This document shows, piece after piece, positions 24,708-33,216 of a DNA stretch of 38,883 nt. Each line of letters opens with the position of its first letter. Positions within the stretch are counted from its first letter, which is position 1. The translations under genes and the position numbers were made by a program. The DNA comes from JACRAO01 sp964490895 (GTDB lineage: Bacteria; Bdellovibrionota; UBA1018). The notes beneath the pieces were generated by a model. It had not been told where the DNA came from. It made no database searches and saw only the letters and a list, made by a program, of their open reading frames with translations. The stretch is from the NCBI GenBank assembly GCA_964490895.1, contig CAZBEI010000001.1, forward strand, positions 1 through 38,883, given 5' to 3'.

Positions 24708-25331
24708 ATGACGATCATCGATATCAGTCCTGTTCTTTCGAAAGAGACCGCTGTTTTTCCTGGCGATCACTCATTCGAACGAAAAATCGAAATAGATTTC
24801 TCTCAAGGCAGTCCCTTTTCTCTTTCTTCCATCCATACATCCGCTCACATTGGCGCCCACACTGACGCACCCACCCATTATCACCCTGAGGGGAGTGGGA
24901 TGAGTGAGCGTTCTCTCCATTATTATTATGGAGAGTGTCAGGTCATTGAAGTTTTCTGTAAACCCGAGGAACGAATCACACCCAGTCATATTCAGGGGCT
25001 AGAAATTCTAGCCCCTCGGGTTTTATTTAAAACAAATTCTTTTCCAAATCCTGAAGTCTGGAAAGATGATTTTAACTCGCTTTCGGCAGAGCTCATTTCC
25101 TATTTGGCCAGCCGTGAAGTGATATTGGTTGGGATTGATACCCCATCGATTGACCCGTCGCGTGATAAAACTTTAGAGTCTCACAAAGAAGTTTACAAAC
25201 ACAACATGGCCATTCTAGAAGGAATTGTATTAGATCGGGTGCAGGGGGGACTTTATTGTTTGAGTGCATTGCCTCTCAAGATAAAAGATGGAGACGCTTC
25301 TCCTGTGCGTGCGGTTTTAATTAAAGGATAA
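24708..25331 (+). CDS. kynB: Kynurenine formamidase (arylformamidase)
   Basis: 207 residues, the standard KynB length. The N-terminal DISPVLSKETAVFPGD and the metal-binding motif HIGAHTDAPTHY (HxGxHxDxPxH) are characteristic of the cyclase-like bacterial formamidases. The VLVGIDTPSIDPSRDKTLESH segment near the C-terminus completes the zinc site. It hydrolyses N-formyl-L-kynurenine to kynurenine and formate. It is first in a plus-strand run of seven kynurenine-pathway genes and is separated from the next gene by 3 nt. Confidence 0.94.
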   Translation: MTIIDISPVLSKETAVFPGDHSFERKIEIDFSQGSPFSLSSIHTSAHIGAHTDAPTHYHPEGSGMSERSLHYYYGECQVIEVFCKPEERITPSHIQGLEILAPRVLFKTNSFPNPEVWKDDFNSLSAELISYLASREVILVGIDTPSIDPSRDKTLESHKEVYKHNMAILEGIVLDRVQGGLYCLSALPLKIKDGDASPVRAVLIKG

Positions 25332-25334
25332 AAT

Positions 25335-26759
25335 GTGACAAGATTTTATAACTGGATTGACGGCAAAGAGTGTGCGGCTGAATCTGGAAAATGGCTCCCT
25401 TGCGAAAGGGTGCCAGACTCAGAAAGTACAGATATCGACAAAGCCGTCCATGCTGCACAAAAAGCGTTTCCAGGGTGGAAAAATACACCTGCCGAAATTC
25501 GGTCCCAGATTTTAAGAAAAATCGCTGCCGCAATAGAAACTCGTTTCGAAGAATTTGCACAAACGGAGTGCAAAGACACGGGGAAACCGATTTCAAACTG
25601 TCGCACTGTCGACATCCCGAGGAGTATAAAAAATTTTCAATTTTTTGCAGATGCCATTACACAGTTTAGTTCTGAAGCACATCCCATTTCAGGCGATGCC
25701 TTAAACTACACCCTTCGTTCCCCGCTTGGAGTGGTAGCCTGTATTACTCCCTGGAATCTCCCCCTTTATCTCCTTACCTGGAAAATCGCTCCAGCGCTGG
25801 CTTGCGGGAATACGGTGATAGCTAAGCCCTCCGAAATCACGCCCGCGACGGCTTCTTTGTTGGGAAGTTTGACCCAGAAATGTGGTTTGCCTGATGGGGT
25901 TTTAAATATTGTGCATGGGTTGGGCTCAAAAGTGGGCTCTGCGCTTTCTACTCATCCCAACATTCGAGCCCTTTCTTTTACAGGTAGCACGGCCACTGGA
26001 AAAAAAATTTCTGAAAACTCGGCAGGCTCATTCAAAAAACTTTCCCTCGAAATGGGTGGAAAAAATCCCACCCTCATTTTTGCAGATTGCAAGTGGGATC
26101 AAACCCTAGACAGCGTTTTGAGGGCCTCTTTTTCTAATCAGGGGCAAATCTGCCTATGTGGTTCTCGAATTCTCATTGAAGAAAGTATTTATGAACGATT
26201 TAAAAATAATTTTGTAGAAAGAGTGAAAAATCTCAAAGTCGGAGACCCTCTGGATCCTGCGACTGAGCAGGGGGCTCTAACGTCTAAAGCCCATTTTGAA
26301 AAAGTATGGGGCTACCTCAAACTTGCGAAAGAAGAGGGGGGTCGATTTTTATGTGGAGGTGAGGTTGTGCAAGTTTCTACCTGTAAAGACGGCTATTTTA
26401 TTTTGCCCACGGTGATCGAAGGGCTTGAAAACAGGTGCCGAACTAATCAGGAAGAAATTTTTGGACCCGTCGTGACACTTCAAAGTTTTAAGACGGAGGA
26501 CGAAGCCTTAGCCCTAGCCAATGATTCGTCTTATGGGCTTGCAGCAAATGTATTTACCAAGGACCTCTCTCGGGCCCATCGATTGGCGGAGTCTCTTGAC
26601 GTTGGACTTGTGTGGATCAACACTTGGATGCTGAGAGATTTGAGAGTTCCCTTTGGTGGAATGAAACACTCAGGCCTCGGTCGGGAGGGAGGGCATGAGG
26701 CTTTGCGCTTTTTTACAGAGTCCAAAAATGTGTGCATCAAATATGGAGATAAAAAATGA
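25335..26759 (+). CDS. 2-aminomuconic 6-semialdehyde dehydrogenase (ALDH family)
   Basis: 474 residues. ALDH landmarks are clear: FTGSTATGKKI for NAD+, the general-base Glu in LEMGGKNP, the catalytic Cys in NQGQICLCGSR, EEIFGPVV, and a C-terminal PFGGMKHSGLGREGG. The NQGQICLCGSRI block and the W-I-N-T-W-M-L-R-D-L segment are typical of the ALDH8A1/AmnC/NbaE branch. It oxidises 2-aminomuconate semialdehyde with NAD+ to 2-aminomuconate. The start is a GTG at 25335, since the ATG two bases earlier runs straight into TGA. It overlaps the deaminase gene by 4 nt. Confidence 0.92.
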   Translation: MTRFYNWIDGKECAAESGKWLPCERVPDSESTDIDKAVHAAQKAFPGWKNTPAEIRSQILRKIAAAIETRFEEFAQTECKDTGKPISNCRTVDIPRSIKNFQFFADAITQFSSEAHPISGDALNYTLRSPLGVVACITPWNLPLYLLTWKIAPALACGNTVIAKPSEITPATASLLGSLTQKCGLPDGVLNIVHGLGSKVGSALSTHPNIRALSFTGSTATGKKISENSAGSFKKLSLEMGGKNPTLIFADCKWDQTLDSVLRASFSNQGQICLCGSRILIEESIYERFKNNFVERVKNLKVGDPLDPATEQGALTSKAHFEKVWGYLKLAKEEGGRFLCGGEVVQVSTCKDGYFILPTVIEGLENRCRTNQEEIFGPVVTLQSFKTEDEALALANDSSYGLAANVFTKDLSRAHRLAESLDVGLVWINTWMLRDLRVPFGGMKHSGLGREGGHEALRFFTESKNVCIKYGDKK

Positions 26760-27130
26760 CTGAATTTTTATCCTCTCGTGCTCCTACACCTGTGGGACTA
26801 TATCCTCACGCCAGGCGTGTTGGGAGCCTCCTTTTTCTCTCTGGCATTGGCCCTAGAACTCCTGGTACAAATCAAATCCCAGAGGGGATCGAAGCCCAAT
26901 GCCACTCTGTATTTAAAAATGTAAAAATAATTTTAGAAGACGCCGGGGCCAGTTGGAATCAACTCGTGGACGTCACTGTTTTTTTGACAAATATGAAACA
27001 AGATTTCGAAACCTACAATCACATTTATACAGAATATTTTAAAGACAATCGTCCGTGCAGAACAACAATCGAAGTGAGTTCGCTTCCAACACCGATTTCG
27101 ATTGAACTCAAGTGCATTGCCGCGCTCTAG
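26756..27130 (+). CDS. RidA-family 2-aminomuconate deaminase
   Basis: 124 residues, a typical RidA/YjgF trimer-forming subunit length. PHARRVGSLLFLSGIGPR and the active-site stretch CRTTIEVSSLPTPISIELKCIA carry the conserved Arg and Glu that bind the imine. Position between the semialdehyde dehydrogenase and 3-hydroxyanthranilate dioxygenase genes points to the AmnD/NbaF role: conversion of 2-aminomuconate to 4-oxalocrotonate and ammonia. A general enamine/imine deaminase role is the alternative. ATGA overlap with the previous gene. Confidence 0.86.
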   Translation: MTEFLSSRAPTPVGLYPHARRVGSLLFLSGIGPRTPGTNQIPEGIEAQCHSVFKNVKIILEDAGASWNQLVDVTVFLTNMKQDFETYNHIYTEYFKDNRPCRTTIEVSSLPTPISIELKCIAAL

Positions 27131-27155
27131 TGGGATTCAAAAGGGGGAATAAAAA

Positions 27156-27686
27156 ATGTCTGATTTTGAAACTCTAAATTTTAAAAAATGGATCGATGAA
27201 AATAGACATCTCTTTAAACCTCCCATTGGCAATCAGCAAATTTGGCCCAACCGGGAGTTCATGATCACTGTTGTGGGAGGACCCAATTGCAGAACGGACT
27301 ACCATATCAACGAAGGCGAAGAGTTTTTTTATCAACTTGAAGGCAATATGATCCTTCGCCTCCGGGATGAAAATACAACTCGCAAAAATAAGATCGTAGA
27401 CCTCCACATTCGAGAGGGAGATATTTTTCTCTTGCCTTCGGGGGTTCCCCACTCTCCTCAAAGACCCGCGGGAACTCTCGGGGTAGTCATTGAACGCAAA
27501 AGACTGCCACACGAAAAAGATAGCCTTGTTTGGTATTGCCAAAAATGTGATACAAAACTTTACAAAGAATATTTTCCGCTGACCGATATCACGAAAGATT
27601 TTAAGCCTGTGATCGATCGGTTTTACGGGAATCCCGAAAATAGCACTTGTAAATACTGTGGATATTATGAAAAACCAACGCATTGA
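27156..27686 (+). CDS. nbaC: 3-hydroxyanthranilate 3,4-dioxygenase
   Basis: 176 residues, cupin fold. Metal ligands are His50 and Glu56 (YHINEGEEFFYQ) and His99 (GVPHSPQRP). The C-terminus carries two Cys-x-x-Cys pairs (CQKC and CKYC), the rubredoxin-like iron site of bacterial enzymes. It opens the ring of 3-hydroxyanthranilate with O2 to 2-amino-3-carboxymuconate semialdehyde. GGGGGAAT precedes the ATG. Its last 20 nt overlap the start of the decarboxylase gene. Confidence 0.95.
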   Translation: MSDFETLNFKKWIDENRHLFKPPIGNQQIWPNREFMITVVGGPNCRTDYHINEGEEFFYQLEGNMILRLRDENTTRKNKIVDLHIREGDIFLLPSGVPHSPQRPAGTLGVVIERKRLPHEKDSLVWYCQKCDTKLYKEYFPLTDITKDFKPVIDRFYGNPENSTCKYCGYYEKPTH

Positions 27687-28689
27687 TATCCACACACATA
27701 TCCTCCCCAGAGATCTCCCCAAGTGGAAGGAGAAGTTTGGGTACGGTGGTTTTGTTCAATTAGAACACCTCTCGGGCGGGCCTTCTTCTTGCCGCGCTAA
27801 AATGATGAAAGATGATGGGACTTTTTTTCGAGAGATTTCGTCAAACTGCTGGGATCCTCTAGTCCGGACAAAAGAATGTGATGAAAATAACGTAACTATG
27901 CAAGTTTTGTCCACTGTACCGGTTTTATTTTCGTATTGGGCAAAGTCTCAAGACGGTTACGATATTTCCCGCTTTTTAAATGACCACCTCGCTGAAGTTG
28001 TGATGTCTCATCCAACGCGGTTTATAGGACTGGGCACTTTGCCATTACAATCTCCCGCGCTTGCGATCAAAGAGCTCGAGCGATGTAAAAAAGAGCTTCG
28101 ATTTGCTGGGGTTCAAATCGGAAGCAACGTCAATGGACTGAATCTCAACGACCCTAGATTTTTAGATGTTTTTGCTGCTGCCGAAGAGTTATCTGCCTCT
28201 ATTTTTGTACATCCCTGGGACATGCTCGGCGCTGATCGCATGAAGCAATACTGGATGCCCTGGCTAGTTGGAATGCCAACAGAGCTTTCGCTTGCTATTT
28301 GTTCCATGATTTTTGGCGGTGTTTTAGAAAAATTTCCTCAATTACGAATCGCTTTTGCACATGGAGGCGGCTCCTTTCCAGGAACTTTTGGGAGAATTAG
28401 GCATGGATTTTACTCAAGACCAGATCTTTGCGCGATTGACAATCCGTATTCGCCAGAAAAATATCTAAAGCGCATTGTCGTAGATTCTCTCGTGCACGAC
28501 CGGCATGCTTTTGAGTTGATCTTAAAGTTATTTGGCCCCTCTCAAATAGCATGTGGGTCTGATTACCCATTTCCACTGGGAGAGGCAAGACCAGGCGAAT
28601 TGATTGAAAGCATGACAGAGTTATCTCAAAATGACAAAGAGCAGATGCTCTGGAGGACAGCTGAGAAATGGTTAGGGATGATGATATGA
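27667..28689 (+). CDS. nbaD: 2-amino-3-carboxymuconate-6-semialdehyde decarboxylase (ACMSD)
   Basis: 340 residues from the ATG at 27667; a GTG three codons earlier is possible but less likely. The amidohydrolase zinc site is complete: IDIHTHILP (HxH), FVHPWD, FAHGGG and CGSDYPFP. The enzyme decarboxylates the product of 3-hydroxyanthranilate dioxygenase to 2-aminomuconate semialdehyde, diverting it from spontaneous cyclisation to quinolinate. Its presence marks the pathway as catabolic rather than NAD-forming. ATGA overlap with kynureninase. Confidence 0.94.
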   Translation: MKNQRIDIHTHILPRDLPKWKEKFGYGGFVQLEHLSGGPSSCRAKMMKDDGTFFREISSNCWDPLVRTKECDENNVTMQVLSTVPVLFSYWAKSQDGYDISRFLNDHLAEVVMSHPTRFIGLGTLPLQSPALAIKELERCKKELRFAGVQIGSNVNGLNLNDPRFLDVFAAAEELSASIFVHPWDMLGADRMKQYWMPWLVGMPTELSLAICSMIFGGVLEKFPQLRIAFAHGGGSFPGTFGRIRHGFYSRPDLCAIDNPYSPEKYLKRIVVDSLVHDRHAFELILKLFGPSQIACGSDYPFPLGEARPGELIESMTELSQNDKEQMLWRTAEKWLGMMI

Positions 28690-29900
28690 ATAGTTTTAGA
28701 GATCATTTCCATTTTCCACTCCAAAAAAATGGAAAACCCTTTCTTTATTTTTGTGGCAATTCTTTAGGTCTTCAGCCTAAACAAACGGAGGCCGCCGTTC
28801 TAGAAGAACTAGAGAACTGGAAAAATTTTGGGGTCGAAGGACATTTTGAGGCTCGAATTCCATGGTATTCTTATCATGAGATTTTTGCTGCGCCTATGTC
28901 GCGAATCGTTGGCGCACTTCCATCCGAAGTGGTGATCATGAATGGCCTCACTGTCAATCTCCATCTCATGATGGTTTCTTTTTATCGACCTACTGTGACT
29001 CGTTATAAAATTCTAATCGAGGGAGGCGCTTTTCCATCAGACCGTTATGCAGTGAGATCCCAAGTTGATTTTCATTCCAGACTCACGGGCTTTAATCCAA
29101 ACGAGGCTCTACTCGAAATTTTGCCTAGACCTGGAGAAAGTTGGATTCGAAAAGAAGACCTTCTAGAAAAGATTGAGAAAGAAGGAGAGACGATTGCACT
29201 CATTTTACTTGGGGATGTCAACTTTCTTTCGGGCCAGGCCTTTGATCTCAATTCTATTGCAAAAGCCGCCCATCAAAAGGGTTGTGTTTTTGGAGTCGAC
29301 CTCGCTCATGGTGCTGGTAATTTGCCACTTAGACTTCATGACTGGGATGTTGATTTTGCGGTTTGGTGTTCTTACAAATACTTAAACGCTGGACCCGGTG
29401 GAGTTGCCGGTTGTTTTGTGCACGAGTCTCATTCTAAAAATTTTGACTTACCTCGGTTTGCCGGTTGGTGGGGATTTGATAAAGCAAAGCGATTTCAAAT
29501 GTGTCCTGACTTTCAGGGTATGCAAGGAGCCGAAGGCTGGCAGTTGAGTAACCCTCCCATCTTACAGATGGCGGCTCTCCAAGCCTCTCTCAAGCTTTTT
29601 GATCAGGCCACAATGCCAGTTCTCCGTGCCATGAGTGAAAAACTCACAGGTTTTTTGGAAAAAAACTTGCAGGCTTTTGCACGGATTAAAATTTTGACCC
29701 CCACAAACCCTGCTGAGAGGGGAGCTCAGCTCTCGATTCAAATTCAGGGAGGCAGTCTTGAATTGTTAAATCTGCTAAAAAGTGAGGGCGTTCTTTGCGA
29801 CTTTCGGGCTCCTGATGTTTTTAGAATCACTCCTGTGCCACTCTATAATACGCTCGAAGACATCGAACGCTTGACGGAGGTTCTTAAAAAAATTCTATGA
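28686..29900 (+). CDS. kynU: Kynureninase
   Basis: 404 residues from the ATG at 28686, in an ATGA overlap with the preceding gene; an ATG at 28668 would overlap it more deeply. The PLP-binding Lys lies in CSYKYLNAGPGG, and FGVDLAHGAGNLPLRLHDWDVDFAVW holds the Asp and His that contact the cofactor. GCFVHE and GWWGF follow as in characterised enzymes. It cleaves 3-hydroxykynurenine to 3-hydroxyanthranilate and alanine. It overlaps the monooxygenase gene by 4 nt. Confidence 0.95.
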   Translation: MNSFRDHFHFPLQKNGKPFLYFCGNSLGLQPKQTEAAVLEELENWKNFGVEGHFEARIPWYSYHEIFAAPMSRIVGALPSEVVIMNGLTVNLHLMMVSFYRPTVTRYKILIEGGAFPSDRYAVRSQVDFHSRLTGFNPNEALLEILPRPGESWIRKEDLLEKIEKEGETIALILLGDVNFLSGQAFDLNSIAKAAHQKGCVFGVDLAHGAGNLPLRLHDWDVDFAVWCSYKYLNAGPGGVAGCFVHESHSKNFDLPRFAGWWGFDKAKRFQMCPDFQGMQGAEGWQLSNPPILQMAALQASLKLFDQATMPVLRAMSEKLTGFLEKNLQAFARIKILTPTNPAERGAQLSIQIQGGSLELLNLLKSEGVLCDFRAPDVFRITPVPLYNTLEDIERLTEVLKKIL

Positions 29901-31279
29901 CCCATCGCCATGTCATTATTGGTGCAGGCCTTGTGGGCTCTCTTTTGAGTATTTATTTGGAGCGGGCAGGAAAGAAAACAGTCGTTTACGAAAAGCGTAA
30001 AGATTTGAGAAAAAACAAAACAAGCCGAATCGCGGGCGAAGGCCGATCCATCAATCTTGCTATTTCTGTCCGTGGAATTCATGCCCTAAAACAACTTGGG
30101 CTTGAAAAGGAAGTACTCGAACATTCGATTCCCATGAAGGGGCGCAAACTTCACGCCTTAGATGGAGAGGTGCAATTTCAACCCTATGGGGTCAAAGACG
30201 AACACGCCATTTATTCCATCTCACGGAGTTGGTTAAATGGCTTTCTCATGGACGAAGCGGAAAAAGCTGGAGTGACGCTGCACTTTGAAAAAGAGTTAAA
30301 GGCAATTGACTTAAAAAATCAGAAGATTTTTCTTGATCAGAAAACTCAAAGTGTTTTTCAGGACAGCTATACGACTTTATATGGTACGGATGGGGCAAGC
30401 TCCAAAGTGCGAAAAATTCTAGAAGAGCAAGGATTTTGCAATTCTCAGTCTGCCGAACTGACCCATGGGTATAAAGAATTCGTCATGGATGCGCAAGAAT
30501 CGGGCACATTCCAAATGGAATCTGAGGGTCTCCACATCTGGCCTCGGGGGAATTTCATGCTGATTGCGCTTCCCAATTTTGATAAAAGTTTTACCTGCAC
30601 CTTGTTTCTTCCGCATTCGACAGTCACGGACTCTGAAGCGCCTTCTTTTGAAAACTTAAAAAATGCTCCTGACATTGAGAATTTTTTTAAAACTTATTTT
30701 AATGATTTTGTCAGCTTTGTTCCAGACTTTATAGAGCAGTTTCGATCTCATCCAACAGGACACATGGTCACAATAAAATCCGAACGCTGGAGTGACCCTG
30801 CCAAAACGGTTTTACTCCTGGGAGATGCTGCCCATGCAATCGTTCCCTTTTTTGGACAAGGGATGAATTGCGGGTTTGAAGACTGTGAGGCCTTGCAGCA
30901 GCTGAGTTTTGAAGATTTTTTTAATTTAAGAAAACCCAATACCGATGCCATTGCAGACATGGCTGTCGAAAACTTTGCTGAAATGTCCGAAAAAACAGCG
31001 AGTCCTGATTTTTTATATCAAAAAAAAATCGAAAGAGAGATCCAGCAAAAATTTCCGAATCTCTATGTTTCAAAATATTCTTTGGTGAGCTTTTCTCGCA
31101 CGCCTTATGTTGTCGCAAAAAAAATTGGGCAAATCCAAACTGATTTATTAGAGGCAATCAGCCGGGAAAAGAAAATCCCGAGTGAAATGGATTGGAAAGA
31201 AGTAGAACACCTACTCCATTCTAACCTCGAATTGACTCATCTTATGAAGCAAACGGCTCAGAATGGATCGAAGTTATGA
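29897..31279 (+). CDS. kmo: Kynurenine 3-monooxygenase
   Basis: 460 residues, matching the family length. HVIIGAGLVGSLLSIYLERAGKKTVVYEKR is the FAD GxGxxG fold, GRSINLAISVRGIHALKQLGL is specific to this family, and GDAAHAIVPFFGQGMNCGFEDC is the second FAD motif. A C-terminal helical region follows (PYVVAKKIGQIQTDLL), as in membrane-associated homologues. It hydroxylates L-kynurenine with NADPH and O2. Last gene of the run; no clear terminator is visible in the 249-bp spacer downstream. Confidence 0.95.
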   Translation: MTHRHVIIGAGLVGSLLSIYLERAGKKTVVYEKRKDLRKNKTSRIAGEGRSINLAISVRGIHALKQLGLEKEVLEHSIPMKGRKLHALDGEVQFQPYGVKDEHAIYSISRSWLNGFLMDEAEKAGVTLHFEKELKAIDLKNQKIFLDQKTQSVFQDSYTTLYGTDGASSKVRKILEEQGFCNSQSAELTHGYKEFVMDAQESGTFQMESEGLHIWPRGNFMLIALPNFDKSFTCTLFLPHSTVTDSEAPSFENLKNAPDIENFFKTYFNDFVSFVPDFIEQFRSHPTGHMVTIKSERWSDPAKTVLLLGDAAHAIVPFFGQGMNCGFEDCEALQQLSFEDFFNLRKPNTDAIADMAVENFAEMSEKTASPDFLYQKKIEREIQQKFPNLYVSKYSLVSFSRTPYVVAKKIGQIQTDLLEAISREKKIPSEMDWKEVEHLLHSNLELTHLMKQTAQNGSKL

Positions 31280-31488
31280 ACGCGGGTGGCCCTCTCAGGG
31301 ATTCTTTCATAAAATCACTTTGGACCAGTGGAAGCAGGGATTTTAATCTCTTTGGTTGAGTGCTGACCGTTTCGAATGGACTTTGGGCGGGAACTAAAAA
31401 TAATAGTGTACTTGTTTTAAAGTCCATGCTACTGTTCTCAAATTGTTAGATAACTGCTTCTTCAGAGTCTGCGGGCATAGTGCTCATA

Positions 31489-31522
31489 TCCTCTTAAGTG
31501 GCTCCCAGTTTGATTAAGAGGA
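31489..31522 (+). promoter_or_regulatory. Hairpin sequestering the Shine-Dalgarno of the RRM gene
   Basis: TCCTCTTAA (31489-31497) is a perfect 9-bp complement of TTAAGAGGA (31514-31522), separated by 16 nt. The second arm contains the Shine-Dalgarno sequence AAGAGGA, 6 nt before the ATG at 31529. When folded, the ribosome site would be masked. This suggests thermal or protein-mediated control, fitting for an RNA-binding protein and helicase pair. Confidence 0.5.
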
Positions 31523-31528
31523 ATTTAT

Positions 31529-31837
31529 ATGGGTAAAAAATTATATGTAGGTAATCTTCCGTTTACAGCAACCGATCAGGTTTTGACTGATACTTTTTCG
31601 CAATGTGGAACAGTAGAATCAGCTAAGATTATAATGGATCGTGAATCAGGTCGAAGCAAAGGTTTTGGTTTTGTCGAAATGTCGACAGAAGCCGAAGCTG
31701 CCAGTGCAATTAGCAAATTTAATGGTGCAGACTACGAAGGCCGTCAGATGACAGTCAATGAAGCCAAGCCAATGGCTCCTCGCGAAAATCGCGGTGGTTT
31801 TGGTGGCGGCGGCGGTGGTCGCGAACGTAGATATTAG
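31529..31837 (+). CDS. RRM-domain RNA-binding protein with a glycine-rich tail
   Basis: 102 residues. A single RRM occupies residues about 2-80, with RNP2 Leu-Tyr-Val-Gly-Asn-Leu and RNP1 Lys-Gly-Phe-Gly-Phe-Val-Glu-Met. The tail is glycine- and arginine-rich (GGFGGGGGGRERRY), like cyanobacterial and proteobacterial Rbp proteins that respond to cold. It binds single-stranded RNA. A hairpin may mask its Shine-Dalgarno sequence, and a DEAD-box helicase gene begins 9 nt after its stop. The pairing suggests an RNA-remodelling or cold-adaptation unit. Confidence 0.93.
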   Translation: MGKKLYVGNLPFTATDQVLTDTFSQCGTVESAKIIMDRESGRSKGFGFVEMSTEAEAASAISKFNGADYEGRQMTVNEAKPMAPRENRGGFGGGGGGRERRY

Positions 31838-31846
31838 TTCCGGAAA

Positions 31847-33007
31847 GTGGAAACATTTCAAGAATTAAGGCTTCCGAGCGCTATAGAAAAAGCGCTCGGA
31901 GCGATGCATTTTAAAAAACCAACCCCCATTCAAGCGCAGGCGATTCCGCTTGCTCTTTCTAAAAAAGATTTGATTGGTTGCGCACAGACTGGAACAGGCA
32001 AGACTGCAGCTTACTGCATTCCTATTTTGGTCAGTCTGATAAATTCACCAGGAAAAACAGCTTTGATCCTTGCACCTACGCGTGAATTGGCCCAACAAAT
32101 CGAACTCTTTTGGAGAGAGTTTACTCGGTGTATTCCGGGTGTTCAGTCTGTGTGTCTGATGGGTGGTGCCCCGATGTATCGCCAAATGAAAAGCCTGTCA
32201 AAACGTCCTAGAGTTATTATTGCAACGCCAGGGCGTCTGCTTGACCACCTCAATCGAAGGTCAGTTCAGTTGTCTTCGACTATAGTTTTGGTGATCGACG
32301 AGGCAGATAGAATGTTAGATATGGGTTTTGCTCCACAGTTGGCGATGGTTTTACGTCATTTGCCAAAAGAGCGACAGACACTCCTGTTCACTGCCACATG
32401 GTTAGCGTCTCTAGATCAATTGAGCCAGAAGTACCTTCGGAGTCCGGTTCGCGTGACTGTCGGAAAAGTTTCGCAAGCTGCAACAGAGGTAAATCAGACT
32501 CTTGTTTCAACGACGATTCAAAATAAGAACGACACTCTGTTAGATGAACTGAATCAGCGACAGGGATCTATTTTAATTTTTACACGAACTCAATCTCGAA
32601 CAGACCGGGTGGCTCGGTACCTTGCTTCCTATGGTGTAGCCGTAAATCGTTTGCACGGTGGGAGGACCCAGGGACAAAGAAATTCTGCGCTTTCTGCGTT
32701 TAGATCTGGGGAAATTCGAGTTTTGGTTGCAACTGATATTGCTTCTCGTGGCATTGATGTCATGCGGATTGCACATGTTATTAATTATGATCTTCCACGA
32801 GCTGCAGAGGATTACATCCATCGGATTGGTCGCACAGGAAGAGCTGGAATTGCAGGAGCTGCAGTTTCATTAGTGACCTCCGAAGACCGAAGCCAATGGC
32901 ATGAGATCACAAGACTCCTGAAGAAAACGGGTTCCCAAATTCCACAACTTGCTCTGGCCCAGAGCAAAACTCAGAACAAACCTGCCCTCTTGCTAAAAAC
33001 CATTTAA
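31847..33007 (+). CDS. DEAD-box ATP-dependent RNA helicase
   Basis: 386 residues from a GTG at 31847, with CCGGAAA shortly before it. The motifs run in order: Q-motif (FKKPTPIQAQAIP), motif I AQTGTGKT, Ia PTRELA, II VIDEAD, III Thr-Ala-Thr instead of Ser-Ala-Thr, IV ILIFTRTQ, V ATDIASRGID and VI HRIGRTGRAG. It unwinds short RNA duplexes with ATP. It has a short C-terminal tail and is close to the RhlE group in size. It sits immediately downstream of the RRM gene and is probably in the same transcript. Confidence 0.94.
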   Translation: METFQELRLPSAIEKALGAMHFKKPTPIQAQAIPLALSKKDLIGCAQTGTGKTAAYCIPILVSLINSPGKTALILAPTRELAQQIELFWREFTRCIPGVQSVCLMGGAPMYRQMKSLSKRPRVIIATPGRLLDHLNRRSVQLSSTIVLVIDEADRMLDMGFAPQLAMVLRHLPKERQTLLFTATWLASLDQLSQKYLRSPVRVTVGKVSQAATEVNQTLVSTTIQNKNDTLLDELNQRQGSILIFTRTQSRTDRVARYLASYGVAVNRLHGGRTQGQRNSALSAFRSGEIRVLVATDIASRGIDVMRIAHVINYDLPRAAEDYIHRIGRTGRAGIAGAAVSLVTSEDRSQWHEITRLLKKTGSQIPQLALAQSKTQNKPALLLKTI

Positions 33008-33045
33008 GCGAGTAGATAAAAGACGGAAAGCAGGGATCCGGACTT

Positions 33046-33216
33046 ATGAGAGTAAAAGGAGGCCGGCACCTCATCCAAGAAATGCTCGAATTCTCTGCTA
33101 GGCATCAAATTACGGCAAAAACAGAGCTTTTTGCGTGGGATGAAGTTAATTTTGCAATTGAAAAAGTAAAGCAAAATCAAGTGAGATTTAGAGCAGTTCT
33201 AAGGTATCCTGCATGA
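33046..33216 (+). pseudogene. C-terminal remnant of a zinc-type alcohol dehydrogenase
   Basis: A 56-codon frame (ATG 33046, TGA 33214-33216) reads GGRHLIQEMLEFSARHQITAKTELFAWDEVNFAIEKVKQNQVRFRAVL. This matches the end of NAD(P)-dependent medium-chain alcohol dehydrogenases: the GG-x-x-x-x-QEMLEF helix, then the V-N-x-A-I-E-x-V strand-helix and the final RxRxVL. The N-terminal catalytic zinc domain and the Rossmann core are missing; upstream in frame is only a short run to a TAG. It overlaps the ATG of the hydroxylase gene by 4 nt, so the deletion that created it also fused it to that gene's leader. Confidence 0.7.

Noticed and set aside
27174..27722. 182-codon minus-strand ORF
   Set aside because: Long but fully antisense to 3-hydroxyanthranilate dioxygenase, which is certain.
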